From: Mangifera indica
Lineage: Eukaryota; Streptophyta; Magnoliopsida; Sapindales; Anacardiaceae
NCBI RefSeq assembly: GCF_011075055.1
Contig: NC_058137.1
Span: forward strand, 26,025,463-26,089,462
DNA: 64,000 bases
Direction: 5' to 3'
A program made the translations under genes and the position numbers. This document shows, piece after piece, positions 11,460 to 22,511 of the stretch. The notes beneath the pieces are model-generated. The model saw only the letters and a list, made by a program, of their open reading frames with translations. It searched no databases and was not told the origin of the DNA. Position 1 is the first letter of the stretch. Every line of letters begins with the position of its first letter.

Positions 11460-11827
11460 TTTGTTCTTAGTAAGGGCCTGTGTAGCAAAGAAGACTATCT
11501 GAAGAGGAACCACAGTGCTGTGTGAAAACATTTGAGTCGAGCAACTGATGGCATCGAGCAGTTTCATTAGTACTGCAGCACTAGTTTTTTTTTTTTTTGG
11601 GGGGAAAATTACCCGATTTGGTCAGTCAAAATGAAGGCCTACTTGAGAGTTTGTGACCTCTGGGCTGTGGTTGAGATAGGGAAGGAATCAACTCCTTTGC
11701 CAGATAATCCAACATTAAACTAAATCAAATACTATTCAAAAGAAGTTTCCAAGAGGTTACAAAGCACTTCTCGCACAAACTCAGCTATCATTGATGTGAT
11801 TTTTGCAAGAATGATAGCTTATGAGAC

Positions 11828-12226
11828 TGACGTGTTGGAGTGAACTAATAGTAGTTGGAAGTTGAGTTGGAATTTTAACATTGATGTGACATAATGACAG
11901 TGCTTTTCTAGTCACTATGATGTAATGCTCTTGTAATTAACTTGTGCTTTTGTAAAGTTAATAATGTTAGGTGTGTTAGGTAAAGGTTTGACACAAGTTA
12001 ATGTGTGTTAGTTTAAGTTAATGGCTATGCTTAAATCCAGTTGAATAGCAGCTGATTTTACTAACCTTTTGTAAGTTAAATCATGTAATATTTATTCAGA
12101 AAAAGTAATGAAAAGAAGTAGAACTTTTCCAGCAGAAAACGTTTTTAGCAGCAACATTAGCATTTTCTCTGCATTCTCCCTGTGGTTTCATTAAAAACTC
12201 ACTGCATAAACTTCCAAAAACCAACA
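11828..12226 (+). mobile_element. Solo LTR (399 bp) inside copia gag
   Basis: TGACGTGTTGG ... AAAACCAACA, flanked by the perfect 5-bp duplication GAGAC (11823-11827 and 12227-12231). The gag frame is interrupted at IAYET and resumes at TKEAWDKL on the other side, which confirms the insertion. It is a diverged relative of the LTR at 10966-11442 (shared GGAAGTTGA, GTGTGTTAGGT and GAATAGCAGCTGATTT-like segments). Left by recombination between the LTRs of a once complete element. Confidence 0.85.
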
Positions 12227-12759
12227 GAGACAACAAAAGAAGCTTGGGATAAGCTGAGATTTGAATTTCATGGCAGTGACAAGTCAAAGCAGATGCAAAT
12301 CTTTAATTTGAAAAGGGAGTTCTTAGAAGCTTAGGAGGCTGTCTATTGCATTTGACAGCCACTAGATCAGATCTATAGTATGCAACAAGTTTACTTTCTA
12401 GGTTCATGCAAGAATCAAGTGAGTTGCACTTCAAAGCTCTGCCAAAAGAGTGTTGAGATATGTAAGACACACAACTGACCCTTGGCATACTGTATAAAGG
12501 AAAAAGGAAGCCAAACTAGTAGCCCACGTGGATAGTGACTGGAGTCGCTCAGTTAATGACTTGAAGAGCACCTCAGGTTATATTTTCTCACTTGGAACAG
12601 GGATGATCTGCTGTAATTCGAGGAAGCAAGACATTGTTTCTCAATGAATAGTAGAAGCAGAATATGTTGCTGCTGCATTTGCTGTTAATCAAGCAATTCA
12701 GTTGAAAAAAATTCTGAAAGATCTGCCGGAAGAACAAGCTAAGGTCGACAGCGTGTTTT

Positions 12760-13303
12760 TTTTTTTTCTCCAAGGAAAGTGGTGTTTCCAACTCTCAGTG
12801 TTTACTACAATATGGGGGAAGCGGAAACTTCTAATTTAATGACTGAATTTCTTGGAAGTACAAGTTCAGTAAGTTTCAGGCTAGAACTAGAAGGGTTCTG
12901 GTCAAAACCTTTTGGCAAATTTTCTATAGTGGAAACAAGTTATATGCACACCAAAGAAGGGAAGATTTCCAGTCTTGAAGCTGTCCTGAAGCTCAGTAAT
13001 ATCAGGAATTCCAGTATACCATTTCTACTTTGGTTACTGTAACTATGGAAAGCTTGAGTTCCTCATGATTCTTTTAATATTAAATAATAAGCACACTTTG
13101 GTTTCCCAAGAATCGGATGACGAGTTTTCTGGTGAAAATGGTGGTGTGAATGGTTTGCCAATTAGTTCACTGGCCTTGGAAAGTTTCTGCTCAATAATCT
13201 CAAGAGCAGTTAGTGAATATAATTTGAGGTACACTAGTGACCGTGGTTCTTCAAAATACTGTGGACCTTTTGGTGCAGCTCTTTCAGGACATTTCCAGGT
13301 CTG
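12760..13303 (+). pseudogene. DUF2921 N-terminal domain relic
   Basis: Two coding blocks can be read. At 12780-13020 the frame gives LELEGFWSKPFGKFSIV, then SLEAVLKLS, equivalent to LKGFWSISSGKLCMV and HSAVLKL of the intact protein (23783-26635). At 13110-13303 the frame gives DEFSGENGG, then CSIISRAV and KYCGPFGAAL, equivalent to NEFSGGINV, CSIFGGRY and KTCNPFGDVV. Between them lies a frameshift near 13045. The left side joins directly to the degenerate copia at about 12752, so the true 5' end has been lost. It is most similar to the relic at 1947-2500. Confidence 0.75.
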
Positions 13304-13603
13304 AAATATGAATACACAGAAATCAAAACACACAGTCTATTTGGACTGCTTTGGACACAAAGCCGTGACTTGATGGCATTAGAACTCACAACTCACATAC
13401 TATTTCACTAGTTTTATTTTGGTTTGCTTTGTCAATGTGGGATTTGATTAAAGCTGTCATAACTAGCAATGCTTTTAGTGTAAAACAATCTTGATAGCTT
13501 ATGAACTCAAATACTATTTAACTAATCTTATCTTAACATCTTTTAATGATGTGGATTGTCCATACATATCTAACATCTCTTGTATTTTGTTAATGCAGAG
13601 TTT
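13304..13603. other. Non-coding, repeat-like
   Basis: No gene. Words such as CTTTGTCAATGTGGGATTTG (13429-13448) and CTAACATCTC (13569) resemble parts of the element at 2737-3719 and the short insert at 14970-15035, suggesting decayed copies of one repeat family. Confidence 0.35.
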
Positions 13604-13750
13604 TCCTAAAGTTGTCATACTAGTGATGTTTTCAGTGTGAGTCATCACTTTCCAATTGCTTGACAAGTATTCAAATGGGTTTGGATTCAAGATTTTGTCA
13701 CCACCATTATAGTAATCATTCTGGAGAGTTAAAAATGGCAAGTATTGTAT
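13604..13750 (-). pseudogene. DUF2921 fragment in antisense orientation
   Basis: Read on the minus strand this gives YLPFLTLQNDYYNGGDKI, then LNPNPFEYLSS, then THTENI, matching LPFPTLQYGYYEGGNKI, LDPNPSQYSS and FQTENV of the intact DUF2921 protein. It is the segment that is missing from the plus-strand relic starting at 12760, so it probably represents a locally inverted piece of the same broken gene or of a separate copy. No usable start or continuation is seen. Confidence 0.7.
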
Positions 13751-14884
13751 TAAGTATGATAGGTAGTTTGGCAATTTCACAAAAAAAGATAAACTACTTA
13801 TTAATAGTGAAATCAAACAGTTTACACTAATGGAATTAACAAACAAACAGATGGAAAAATGTAAATTTCAAATTTAAAGAAGAAATTCTTGCTTAATCGA
13901 AATTCAAGTGGTAAATAGTCATTTGGCCTTTATATAGATTATTCATTTGTAAAGATTGTATAAAATACTGTAGTTAACCGAAAATTTCCTTCAACATATA
14001 ACACATTGAGTGCTGCCAAATCATATTTGCCATAACAGGGCCGATGCATCATTCCCTGGAAATCTTAGTTCTTTCCTTGGTATTATGATAACTTCTGCAG
14101 GCTCAGGCTTAGATGGTCATACATGATTCTCCATTGCTTGCTTTTTTCGCATGATTCAGCTCTTCCCGTTGCCACTCCCTTAAATATTTACCAAATTCTC
14201 TGTTACCGTCTGATTTCTCATATAAGAAAATAAGTTATGTTTGTGGAGAACTACCAGAATTTTGACTGATATTTTTTTTGGGTCAAAATTTGTAGTGATA
14301 ATTAGTTTCCAATTTTATATTTTTCTCAAATTCTGCCTTCCAATATGTAAAATTAAAATATTAGTGTCGAACATTGAATCATCAGTGGTCCATCGTTGGA
14401 GTAGCACAAGGTTCAAACCAAGGAATCCGTGAAGAATACAACAGCACAGTAAACAACAAGAGGGTTTTAATCCTGTTCATTTGCTCATGAGTGATGGCAG
14501 GGGAGTTGCAGAATTTTTCCAAAAGTGGACCGTCACTGGATTATGAATTGGACGTACAACGAACCAAAAAGTGGGTTAAATGTTGCCAATTGATATAATT
14601 TCCTGCAGAATTTGCAGGGCCACCAAATGTGTGCTAGAATCATTCTGTAGTTAATGTTGCATAGATTCGACAGTGTACTTTTTCCAAGTATAAGACCAAG
14701 CGCCTTTAACAAGTTTGCTTGACCTTGCTTTTTGCAGGGGAGAGAGACCAATCACAGACTGCTATATTATTTGGTGTCATCCAGTCTGTATCACTGTATG
14801 TGACAGAAATATAAACATCAAAATGAGGCCTCAAGTTCTCAGTAACTGAATTTTCATCTTCTCGGTTGAACTAATTTTTTTTTT
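13751..14884. other. DUF2921 upstream-like intergenic sequence
   Basis: No gene supported. Around 14395-14440 the sequence CAAGGTTCAAACCAAGGAAT followed by CGTGAAGAAT resembles the stretch found twice at about 21970-22005 and 22470-22505 and again at 32625-32660, which in those places lies upstream of DUF2921 copies. The remainder shows nothing recognisable. Confidence 0.4.
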
Positions 14885-16338
14885 ATGATTATGGCTTCTA
14901 TTGTCACTTCGCATTGCTGCTATCAGCTTCTATGGCTTAACATTCTCATACTTCTCATACTTCTCTTCCAATGTGGGATACAGACCCAACATCTCTCCCG
15001 TGCTTTGTCGATGTGGGATTCGCCTAGGGGTATCACAGAATGGTTCTGGTTACTTACAGAATTGTTTTCCAAAGTAGTGATAATGATAGGCTACTTCTTC
15101 CTGGACTGAAGTACCAGTACACAACAATTGACAAGGTAAGAAACCTGCAATGCTCAAGGAAGAAATTACTAATTAGAAACGGTTGGGGGAAATATCCTGA
15201 TGGGTATTCACCTGAAATGAGTTTTGCTGTGTCTATAAGAAAATATAGAAAAGATATTGCATGGGGTTCTTCAGTTCAGGTCTCCGTTGGTGATCAAATT
15301 TCTCAGTGGTCAGAATTTTCCTCCATGCCACTTTCAAGCTTGAGGCCTCCAAGTTTTGGCAATGAATTGAATGTAAACAACAGTAAAGAACTCAACATCA
15401 GCTACAAGATAATTGTCACACCGCGTGACTTTATTGAATTGGGTAGCGTAAAGACTCTATTCAATACATCTTTTAGTGTGAATTTGAGGCAAGTTGAAGT
15501 ATATGTTGAAGGGATTTATGATGCTAAGACTGGGGTTGTTTGCATGGTTGGCTTGTAGATATCTTGGCTTAGACAATCATTTATTGTCAAATGAGTACAT
15601 GGATTGAAATTATTGTCAATTTTCAGTTCCCTCCACTGAATGCAAAGAAGGATGGAGTTAAGATCAGGGGAAGCATTGAAAGTGCGCGTAAAAGTCTGAT
15701 CCTCTTTATTTTGATCGTTTATCTTTTTCTTCCAATGCTTATTACAGAAGGACAATCCATATAGCAGATGGATTTGAAAGACAGTTAATATGGCAGATGG
15801 ACTTGAAGATCCTCATGGCTCTGGCCTCCAACACACTTGCCTGTTTTTTCGTGGTGTTTCAACTTCTGCATGCGAAAAAGAACCCCAGAGTTCTTCCTTC
15901 CATTTCACTCATCATGCTAACAATTCTTACTTTCGGTCATATGATTGTTCTTGTGTTGAACTTGGAAGCCTTACTTTTGCAATGCCACAATCCCCGAAGA
16001 GTAATCCTTGGAAGAGAAGGATGGTTAGGAGTACAGAGGATGATTTTAATGGCAGTCACAATGGTGGCTTTTCTGTTACAATTTCGTCTTCTCCAGCTTA
16101 CATGCTCTAGTTGAATGGGTGATGCCAACCAAAAGGCCTTGTGGGTTACTGAGAAGAAGGCATTATTTGTGTCTTTTCTCTTATATCTAGCTGGAGCTGC
16201 AGTTCATTATTCTTTTCATTTCAACTATCACCAACAATCTCTTTGGACGGGCTTGAGATCTTATGCTAGTTCTATCCTTGATGGTTTCCTTTTCCCACAA
16301 ATCCTCCTCAACCTTCTCTACAACTCAAGAGGAACTGC
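14885..16338 (+). pseudogene. DUF2921 membrane protein, 5' part, split by copia
   Basis: The ATG at 14885 opens MIMASIVTSHCC and a hydrophobic signal peptide like that of the intact gene (MIMASSSAASSHG). After about 28 codons unrelated sequence intervenes (14970-15035), then the frame resumes in the second ectodomain module (RIVFQSSDNDRLLLPGLKY at about 15057, KYPDGYSPEMSF, SVGDQISQ, VEGIYDAKTG), so the first module has been deleted. A 1-bp insertion near 15555 replaces the MVGCRYL context with a stop, a further stop occurs at about 16113 in place of the KRMGE arginine, and the membrane domain (ILDGFLFPQILLNLLYNS) runs up to the copia insertion at 16339. Clearly a pseudogene with at least three lesions besides the transposon. 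Confidence 0.88.
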
Positions 16339-16691
16339 TGTTAGATAGTTGGCATTTTAATTTCAGCATATTATTTTTTTAATCAGTTTTTTTTCAGTTT
16401 ATGTTCCTTCATTTTCTCTCTTGACTTTGTCAAGGCTTAGTTGCTATTTTTTCTGAAGTTAGTGGCTGCATATGGGTCAATTAATGGCAGCATTTTCTCA
16501 TCAGTTTTTATCCACTATGTTTAGTGGCAAGTTCAGTTTTTTGTCCACTACTTTTAGTGGCAAGTCTTTAGGGAAGTATGTTATTTTCTTTGTGTATAAA
16601 TTCTGCAATCAATGAAATAAAAGTATGCTGAGATTTTTCATTCACTTTGTGCTCCTGTTTTTTCAATTACTATTGCTCTGTTTTTTCAACA
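16339..16691 (+). repeat. 5' LTR of copia
   Basis: TGTTAGATAG ... TTTTTTCAACA. It contains a candidate polyadenylation signal AATGAAATAAAAG near 16612. It is followed one base later by the primer-binding site. Confidence 0.93.
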
Positions 16692-16692
16692 G

Positions 16693-16704
16693 TGGTATCA
16701 GAGC
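16693..16704 (+). other. Primer-binding site, initiator tRNA-Met type
   Basis: TGGTATCAGAGC, the standard plant copia primer-binding sequence, directly after the 5' LTR. Confidence 0.85.
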
Positions 16705-16753
16705 TGCAGTTGATCTTACAGGACCAAAACACCACTTTTAACCCATAATACAA

Positions 16754-19700
16754 ATGACATCCAACAGCCTACCTTTAAACCCTCCTATCATCTTTTCTGG
16801 TGAAAACTACCACATTTGGTCAGTGAAGATGCAAGCTTTTCTTAAAGCCTATGATCTTTGGGAAACTGTGACTGAAGACAAACCAATTTCTCCTTTACAA
16901 GCAAATCCTACCATGGCTCAAATCAAATCCCACAATGAAGAAAAGGCAAAGAAATCCAAGGCTAAGTCACTCATTCAGAACTCAGTGGCAGATAGTGTTT
17001 TCTATAGGATTATGGTTTGTGATTCTGCTAAAGAGTCTTGGGACAAGTTGAAAGAAGAATACCAAAGAAGTGATAGAACACGCCAGATGCAGGTGCTGAA
17101 CCTAAAGAGGGAATTTGAGTCATTAAATATGAGGGAGGATGAAACAATTGGTAAGTATGCTGATCGAATCTCTGTCATTGTTAATAACATCAGATTACTT
17201 GGTGAGGAATTTGCAGATAAAAGGATTGTGGAGAAAATGCTTGTAACTCTTCCTAAGAGGTTTGAATCAAAGATCTCCTCTCTTGAAGAATCCAAGGACT
17301 TAAGCAAGATCTCATTAGGGGAATTAATAAGTGCTCTTCAAGCACAAGAGCAAAAAAGGACTATTAGGCAGGAAAATTTTGCTGAAGGTGCTTTCCATGT
17401 GCAAAAACAACAAGTTAGTAAGGGCAAGAAACAATTCAACCTGAAGAACAAAGGCAAAAATGAAGGTGGTAGCAACAATGAAGGTTCAAAACAGAAAAAT
17501 TTTCCTCCTTGCATACATTGCAAGAAAACCACACACGCTGAGAAATACTGCTGGTGGAGGCCTGATGCAACTTGTGGGAATTGCAAGCAGTTAGGGCATA
17601 TTACAAAGGTCTGTAAATTCAAAACTAAAGACTCAAAACCTCAACAAACTCGTTTAGCAGATGCAGCTAATGCACAGGAGGAGCAACTATTCGTAGTTTC
17701 TTGCTTTTCAACAAATGATTCATCTGATGCTTGGCTCATTGACAGTGGGTGCACACATCATTTGTGCAATAATCCTCAGATGTTTAGAAATCTTGATGAA
17801 ACTTACAAGTCCAGAGTGAAAGTAGGCAATGGAGAATTTCTAAAAGTCAAAGGCAGAGGCTCGGTCAATGTTCAAACAAGTTCAGGTATCAAAATTGTTC
17901 CTGATGTTCTGCTTATACCAAAAATCAGTCAAAATCTACTGAGTGTTGGTCAAATGCTTGAGAAAAATTACTCTCTTCACTTCAAGGATCATAAATGTAC
18001 TATCTTTGATCTTACTGGAGAACAATTATTTTGTGTGAAGATGAAGAACAGAAGCTTTGCTGTTGATTGGGAAAAGGTTTCTGAACACGCCTACTCTAGC
18101 GCTACTCAGGTGGTTTCAAATCTTTGGCACAAAAGATTTGGGCACTTTAATCAGAGAAGTCTCTTAGATATGAAGTGGAATGAAATGGTAGAAAACATGT
18201 CTGCAGTTGTTGGTGAAATTCAAATGTGTGAAACTTGCCAACTTGGCAAGCTGTCAAAGCTACCATTTCCTAAAAGACAAGCATGAAGAGCCAGTCAAAA
18301 GCTTCAACTCATCCACACTGATGTGTGTGGTCCTATGAAAACAACCTCACTTTGTGGTAACAGATATTTTATTCTTTTCATTGATAACTATACTAGGATG
18401 TGTTGGGTTTATTTTATTAAACTCAAAAGTGAAGTGTTTACTGTTTTTCAAAGATTTAAGGCTCTAGTAGAAAATCAAAGTAGTTTGTTGATTAAATGCC
18501 TAAGATCTGATAATGGTACTGAGTATACTTCAAGTCAGTTTGTTGAGTATTGTAATAGTGCAGACATAGTTCATCAGTTTACCACACCATACACACCACA
18601 ACAAAATGGTGTGTGTGAAAGGAAGAACAGAATAGTAATGGAGATGGCTAGATGTCTCTTACTTGAGAAGAAGATACCAAACAAACTGTGGGCAGAAGCA
18701 GTAAATACCTCTGTATATTTGCTGAATAGATTGCCTACTAAGGCATTGGAGAACAAGACACCGTATGAAGCCTAGAATAGTGTCAAACCTGCTACAGATC
18801 ATCTTCGAGTCTTTGGTAGCATCTGTTATTTTCAAATATCTGAGCAAAAAAGAAGCAAACTTGACAACAAAGCTCAGAAGGGCATTCTTGTGGGCTATGG
18901 GATAACAACCAAAGGATACCGAATTTTTTGCTTGTAAACAGAAAGTCATCTTGAGCAGAAATGTGAAGGTTGATGAAGTGGCAACATGGGATTGGGAAAA
19001 TCAGGAAAATGTGCATTCTGATTCTCTAATTGATGTCCAGAGTCAACTTAAAGCCGATGATTTGGTGGATGATCTTCCAGTTAGGGGTACAAGGACCTTG
19101 GAGGATATTTACCAAAAGTGCAATATGACAATCATTGAACCTACCAACTATTCTGAAGCTCAAGATTCTCTAGCATGGAGGAGAGCAATGGAAGCAGAAA
19201 TGGAAATGATCAATAAGAATAAAACTTGGCAGCCGGTTGAAAGGCCTAAAGATCGCAAGGTGATTGGAGTTAAATGGGTTTTTAAAATAAAACTCAATCC
19301 AGATGGGTCAATTTGTAAACACAAGGCTAGATTGGTCGTGAAGGGTTACGCTCAACAATATGGAGTAGACTACCAAGAGACCTTTGCTCCAGTAGCAAGG
19401 TATGATACAATCAGACTTCTTATTGCTCTTGCTGCTTTCAGATCTTGGCAGATTCATCAACTCGATGTCAAGTCAGCTTTCTTGAATGGCTTTCTTGCTG
19501 AAGAGATTTTTGTATAGCAACCAGATGGATATGTTGTTCAATCGAAAGAGGATCATGTGTATCTTCTTAAGAAGGCCTTATATGGTTTGAAGCAAGCCCT
19601 TCGGGCTTGGTACGACAGAATGGATAACCATCTTATACAGCTTGGATTCAACAGAAGTCAAAATGAAGCAACCTTGTATGTGAAATCCTGTGGTAATCAT

Positions 19701-20687
19701 CTTTTAATTGTCTCTATTTATGTTGATAACATGCTTATCACAGGAAGTCAACTTAGACTGATCCAAGAGTTCAAGGAAGAAATGCAGAAAGTGTTTGAGA
19801 TGACTGATCTTGGAATTATGAATTATTTCCTTGGAATGGAAGTGTTACAATCCAGTCAAGGCATTTTCACATGTCAACAGAAATATGCTTCTGATATCCT
19901 AAAGAGGTTTAAAATGGAGAATTGTAAACCAGTGGGAACACCTATGACAACGAGTATCAAGCTAAGCAAGGATGATGACTCTGAGAAGGTGGATGAAAGC
20001 TTGTACAGAAGCTTAATTGGCAGCCTTCAATACCTCACAGCAAGTAGACCTGATATACTATTTGCTGTGAGTGTTCTTTCAAGATTCATGCATTCACCAA
20101 AGGAGACTCACTTTGTAGCTGCAAAACGTGTACTTAGGTACATCAAAGGTACCATTGCTCTTGGCAATTTCTTTCCAAAAACACCAGGAGAGGCTTTGAA
20201 ATTGGTTGGTTACACTGACAGTGATTGGGGAGGCTGTGTTGATGATTCAAGAAGCACATCAGGGTACTTATTTTCTCTAAATTCTGGTTTTTTCACTTGG
20301 AGCTCAAAGAAGCAGGAGACAATAGCTCAGTCTACTACAGAAGCTGAGCACATTGCTGCTTCCTCGGCTGTCAACCAGGCTATCTGGTTGAGGAAGATGT
20401 TGAAGGATTTGGAACATGAGCAAGCTGAAGCAACCAGGATTATGTGTGATAACATTTCTGCAGTCTCAATTTCAAAGAATCCAGTCTTTCATGGACGAAC
20501 CAAGCATATCAAGATTAAGTTTCACTTTATTAGAGAAGCCCAACAATCAAATGAAGTGGTGCTTGTTCACTGTTCATCTGAAGAACAGCTTGCAGACATT
20601 TTTACCAAGCCACTGCCTAAAGAAAGATTTGAAGCTTTAAGACAAAAGATTGGGATTTGTCATCAAAATGCCAAGGAGGAGTGTTAG
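16754..20687 (+). pseudogene. Copia gag-pol polyprotein, disrupted
   Basis: The ATG at 16754 starts gag. Domains in order: gag (WSVKMQAF at the start), CCHC zinc knuckle (CGNCKQLGHITKVC), protease (WLIDSGCTHH), H2C2 pre-integrase (HKRFGH ... CETCQ), integrase with DD35E residues ([23 protein letters not shown]), reverse transcriptase (KARLVVKGYAQQ, LYGLKQA, YVDNMLITGS) and RNase H (TDSDWGG, TEAEHIAAS, HIKIKFHFI). Lesions: TGA at 18284 and TAG at 18773 at positions that are tryptophan in related elements, a +1 frameshift near 18920, TAG at 19515, and YVDN instead of the catalytic YVDD. The stop codons alone prevent a full polyprotein; the YVDN change would be expected to abolish polymerase activity. 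Confidence 0.92.
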
Positions 20688-21035
20688 ATAGTTGGCATTT
20701 TAATTTCAGCATATTATTTTTTTGATCAGTTTTTTTTCAGTTTATGTTCCTTCATTTTCTCTCTTGACTTTGTCAAGGCTTAGTTGCTATTTTTTTCTGA
20801 AGTTAGTGGCTGCATATGGGTCAATTAATGGCAGCATTTTCTCATCAGTTTTTATCCACTATGTTTAGTGGCAAGTTCAGTTTTTTATCCACTACTTTTA
20901 GTGGCAAGTCTTTAGGGAAGTATGTTATTTTCTTTGTGTATAAATTCTGCAATCAATGAAATAAAAGTATGCTGAGATTTTTCATTCACTTTGTGCTCCT
21001 GTTTTTTCAATTACTATTGCTCTGTTTTTTCAACA
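20682..21035 (+). repeat. 3' LTR of copia
   Basis: TGTTAGATAG ... TTTTTTCAACA, nearly identical to the 5' LTR. The pol stop codon (TAG, 20685-20687) lies inside its first bases. The purine-rich tract AAGGAGGAG immediately precedes it. Confidence 0.93.
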
Positions 21036-21317
21036 ACTGCACTCTCTCATTCTTTCTACATTGGATTCACCTTGGTTCACTTAGTACCCCATGCATATGA
21101 TCTCTACAGAGCTCAAATATATGCAGACCCTGCTGCACAATTTCACTCCATGGCTTGGGATGTAACTATCCTGCCTGTGGGTGTGCTATCTGCTGTAATC
21201 ATATACTTTCAGCAGCGCTTTGGCAGTCTCTTTTTCCTGCCCTGGAGATTCAAGGAGCCGGAAGTAGTATCTAAGAAAACACCAGTAGCAAGTGAGGAAA
21301 TTGCTGGTGAAATCTAG
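21036..21317 (+). pseudogene. DUF2921 membrane protein, 3' part
   Basis: Continuation of the pseudogene interrupted at 16338. After the duplicated ACTGC the frame reads SFYIGFTLVHLVPHAYDLYR, then YADPAAQFHSMAWDVT, a hydrophobic span (GVLSAVIIYFQQRFG) and a charged tail ending at TAG 21317. This is the last membrane region and C-terminus of the family, colinear with the intact protein (SRFFYIGFTLVRLAPHAY, YADPAADFYSTAWDVT). No lesion is seen in this short part, and no RING finger follows. Confidence 0.88.
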
Positions 21318-21690
21318 AAAAGTTGTGTTGGGAGTTTTCATTTCTGTTTTATTTTTTTCTGGTGAGGTTGGGCTGGAAAACCTGTTTTTTAAGAGAATTC
21401 ACGGTTAAATTCCTCTCAATATTAAATAAAAATTCATCCACAATGTGAGATAATTAAGAAAAATATAGTTTTATGTTCAAGCTTAGTTTCTTTCCAATCA
21501 ATTGTTGAAGACTGCCATTCATCTAACACAATCATGTCCAAACTAGTATGTGAAAGAGAAAGTACTTTGGAGAGATGCCTCAAAAGAAGAAACTGAACAA
21601 GTCCTCTCCAAGAAATAGTAATGTTTTCTTCACATCTTTCTTCAAAGATACTTCCGTTCCTTTTCAAATCACCCATAAAGTAGATTAAGT

Positions 21691-22511
21691 AGCAATACCT
21701 TGGCCTTATCTCCTTTACCAAAATTAAAAACCAAATCTGAAAGAAAAATCACAAGAGGCTGAAATGACCCATTTAATTTTTGCCATTTGGACAGACTTAA
21801 GATTAGTGTCCAAATCCATATTTATATAAAATTGTATAAATTTATCTGTGCAAAGTGAGAAGATAGCATCTAATGCCACTATAGTTTGTAAATATAGTAT
21901 TACACATTTATCTAAAATTCTGACTTGTTTCCCAAGTTCATGTGTTGATCTTTGGAGTATGATGTTCAAAGTTCAAACCCAAGGAATACGTGAAGAATTT
22001 AATAGCAATACCTTGGCCTTATCTCCTTAGTCAAAACTAAAAACCAAATCTGAAAGAAAAATCACAGGAGGCTGAAATGACCCATTTAATTTTTGCCATT
22101 TGGACAAACTTAAGATTAGTGTCCAAATCCATATTTATATAAAATTGTATAAATTTATCTGTGCAAAGTGAGACGATAGCATCTAATGCCACTATAGTTT
22201 GTATATATAGTATTACACATCAATAAAATTATGTGTACTTATTTTTGATATATAATTTATATACACAGATAAGATGTTATCATGTGATTGAATATTTCTT
22301 TATCATATGATGACCATGTTTTAAAATCAACTAATTATATAATGACACATCACTGTGTACATGAATTATGTACCAAAAATAGGTACGTATAACATTGCTC
22401 ATTACACATTTATCTAAAATTCTGACTTGTTTCCCAAGTTCATGTGTTCATCTTTGGAGTATGATGTGGTTCAAAGTTCAAACCCAAGGAATACGTGAAG
22501 AATTTAATAGC
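21691..22511. repeat. Tandem duplication, about 312-bp unit, second unit interrupted
   Basis: Unit 1 is 21691-22002 and unit 2 is 22003-22511. Both start AGCAATACCTTGGCCTTATC and run through GAAATGACCCATTTAATTTT and CTGACTTGTTTCCCAAGTTC to GTGAAGAATTTAATAGC. Unit 2 is longer because of the MITE at 22221-22400. Confidence 0.88.
22221..22400. mobile_element. MITE (about 180 bp) with 9-bp target duplication
   Basis: Inverted termini of about 45 bp: the left end has CAATAAAATTATGTGTACTT and the right end read in reverse has CAATGTTATACGTACCTA, both followed by ATTTTTG and a TACACAG box. Flanked by ATTACACAT (22212-22220 and 22401-22409). The first tandem unit has ATTACACATTTATCT uninterrupted at about 21899, the empty site. 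No coding capacity. Confidence 0.85.

Larger units (their letters stand above)
10966..12752 (+). mobile_element. Truncated, degenerate Ty1/copia element
   Basis: Order: one LTR (10966-11442), a primer-binding site, the start of gag (ATG at about 11548), a solo LTR inserted in gag, a short gag continuation (WDKLRFEFHGSDKSKQMQ-like, 12232-12338) and then, after a large internal deletion, RNase H (DSDWSRS, STSGY, EAEYVAAAF). Protease, integrase and most of reverse transcriptase are missing, frames are broken, and no 3' LTR is seen before DUF2921 sequence starts at about 12760. It is related to the younger copia at 16339-21035 at the amino-acid level (gag WSVKM, NLKREF) but is clearly a different and older family member. 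Confidence 0.8.
16339..21035 (+). mobile_element. Ty1/copia retrotransposon, complete with both LTRs
   Basis: A 4697-bp element inserted into the DUF2921 pseudogene, flanked by the perfect 5-bp duplication ACTGC (16334-16338 and 21036-21040). It has a 353-bp 5' LTR, a TGGTATCAGAGC primer-binding site, gag-protease-integrase-RT-RNase H in copia order, a purine tract AAGGAGGAG and a 354-bp 3' LTR. By eye the LTRs differ by two substitutions and one single-base indel in a T run, so the insertion is recent compared with everything else here. The coding region nevertheless contains stops and a frameshift, so this copy cannot encode its own polyprotein. Confidence 0.95.

Noticed and set aside
15790..16114. 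Two overlapping open frames of about 105 codons
   Set aside because: Only the frame at 15797 (LKILMALASNTLACFFVVF) is DUF2921 coding; the other is an out-of-frame shadow.
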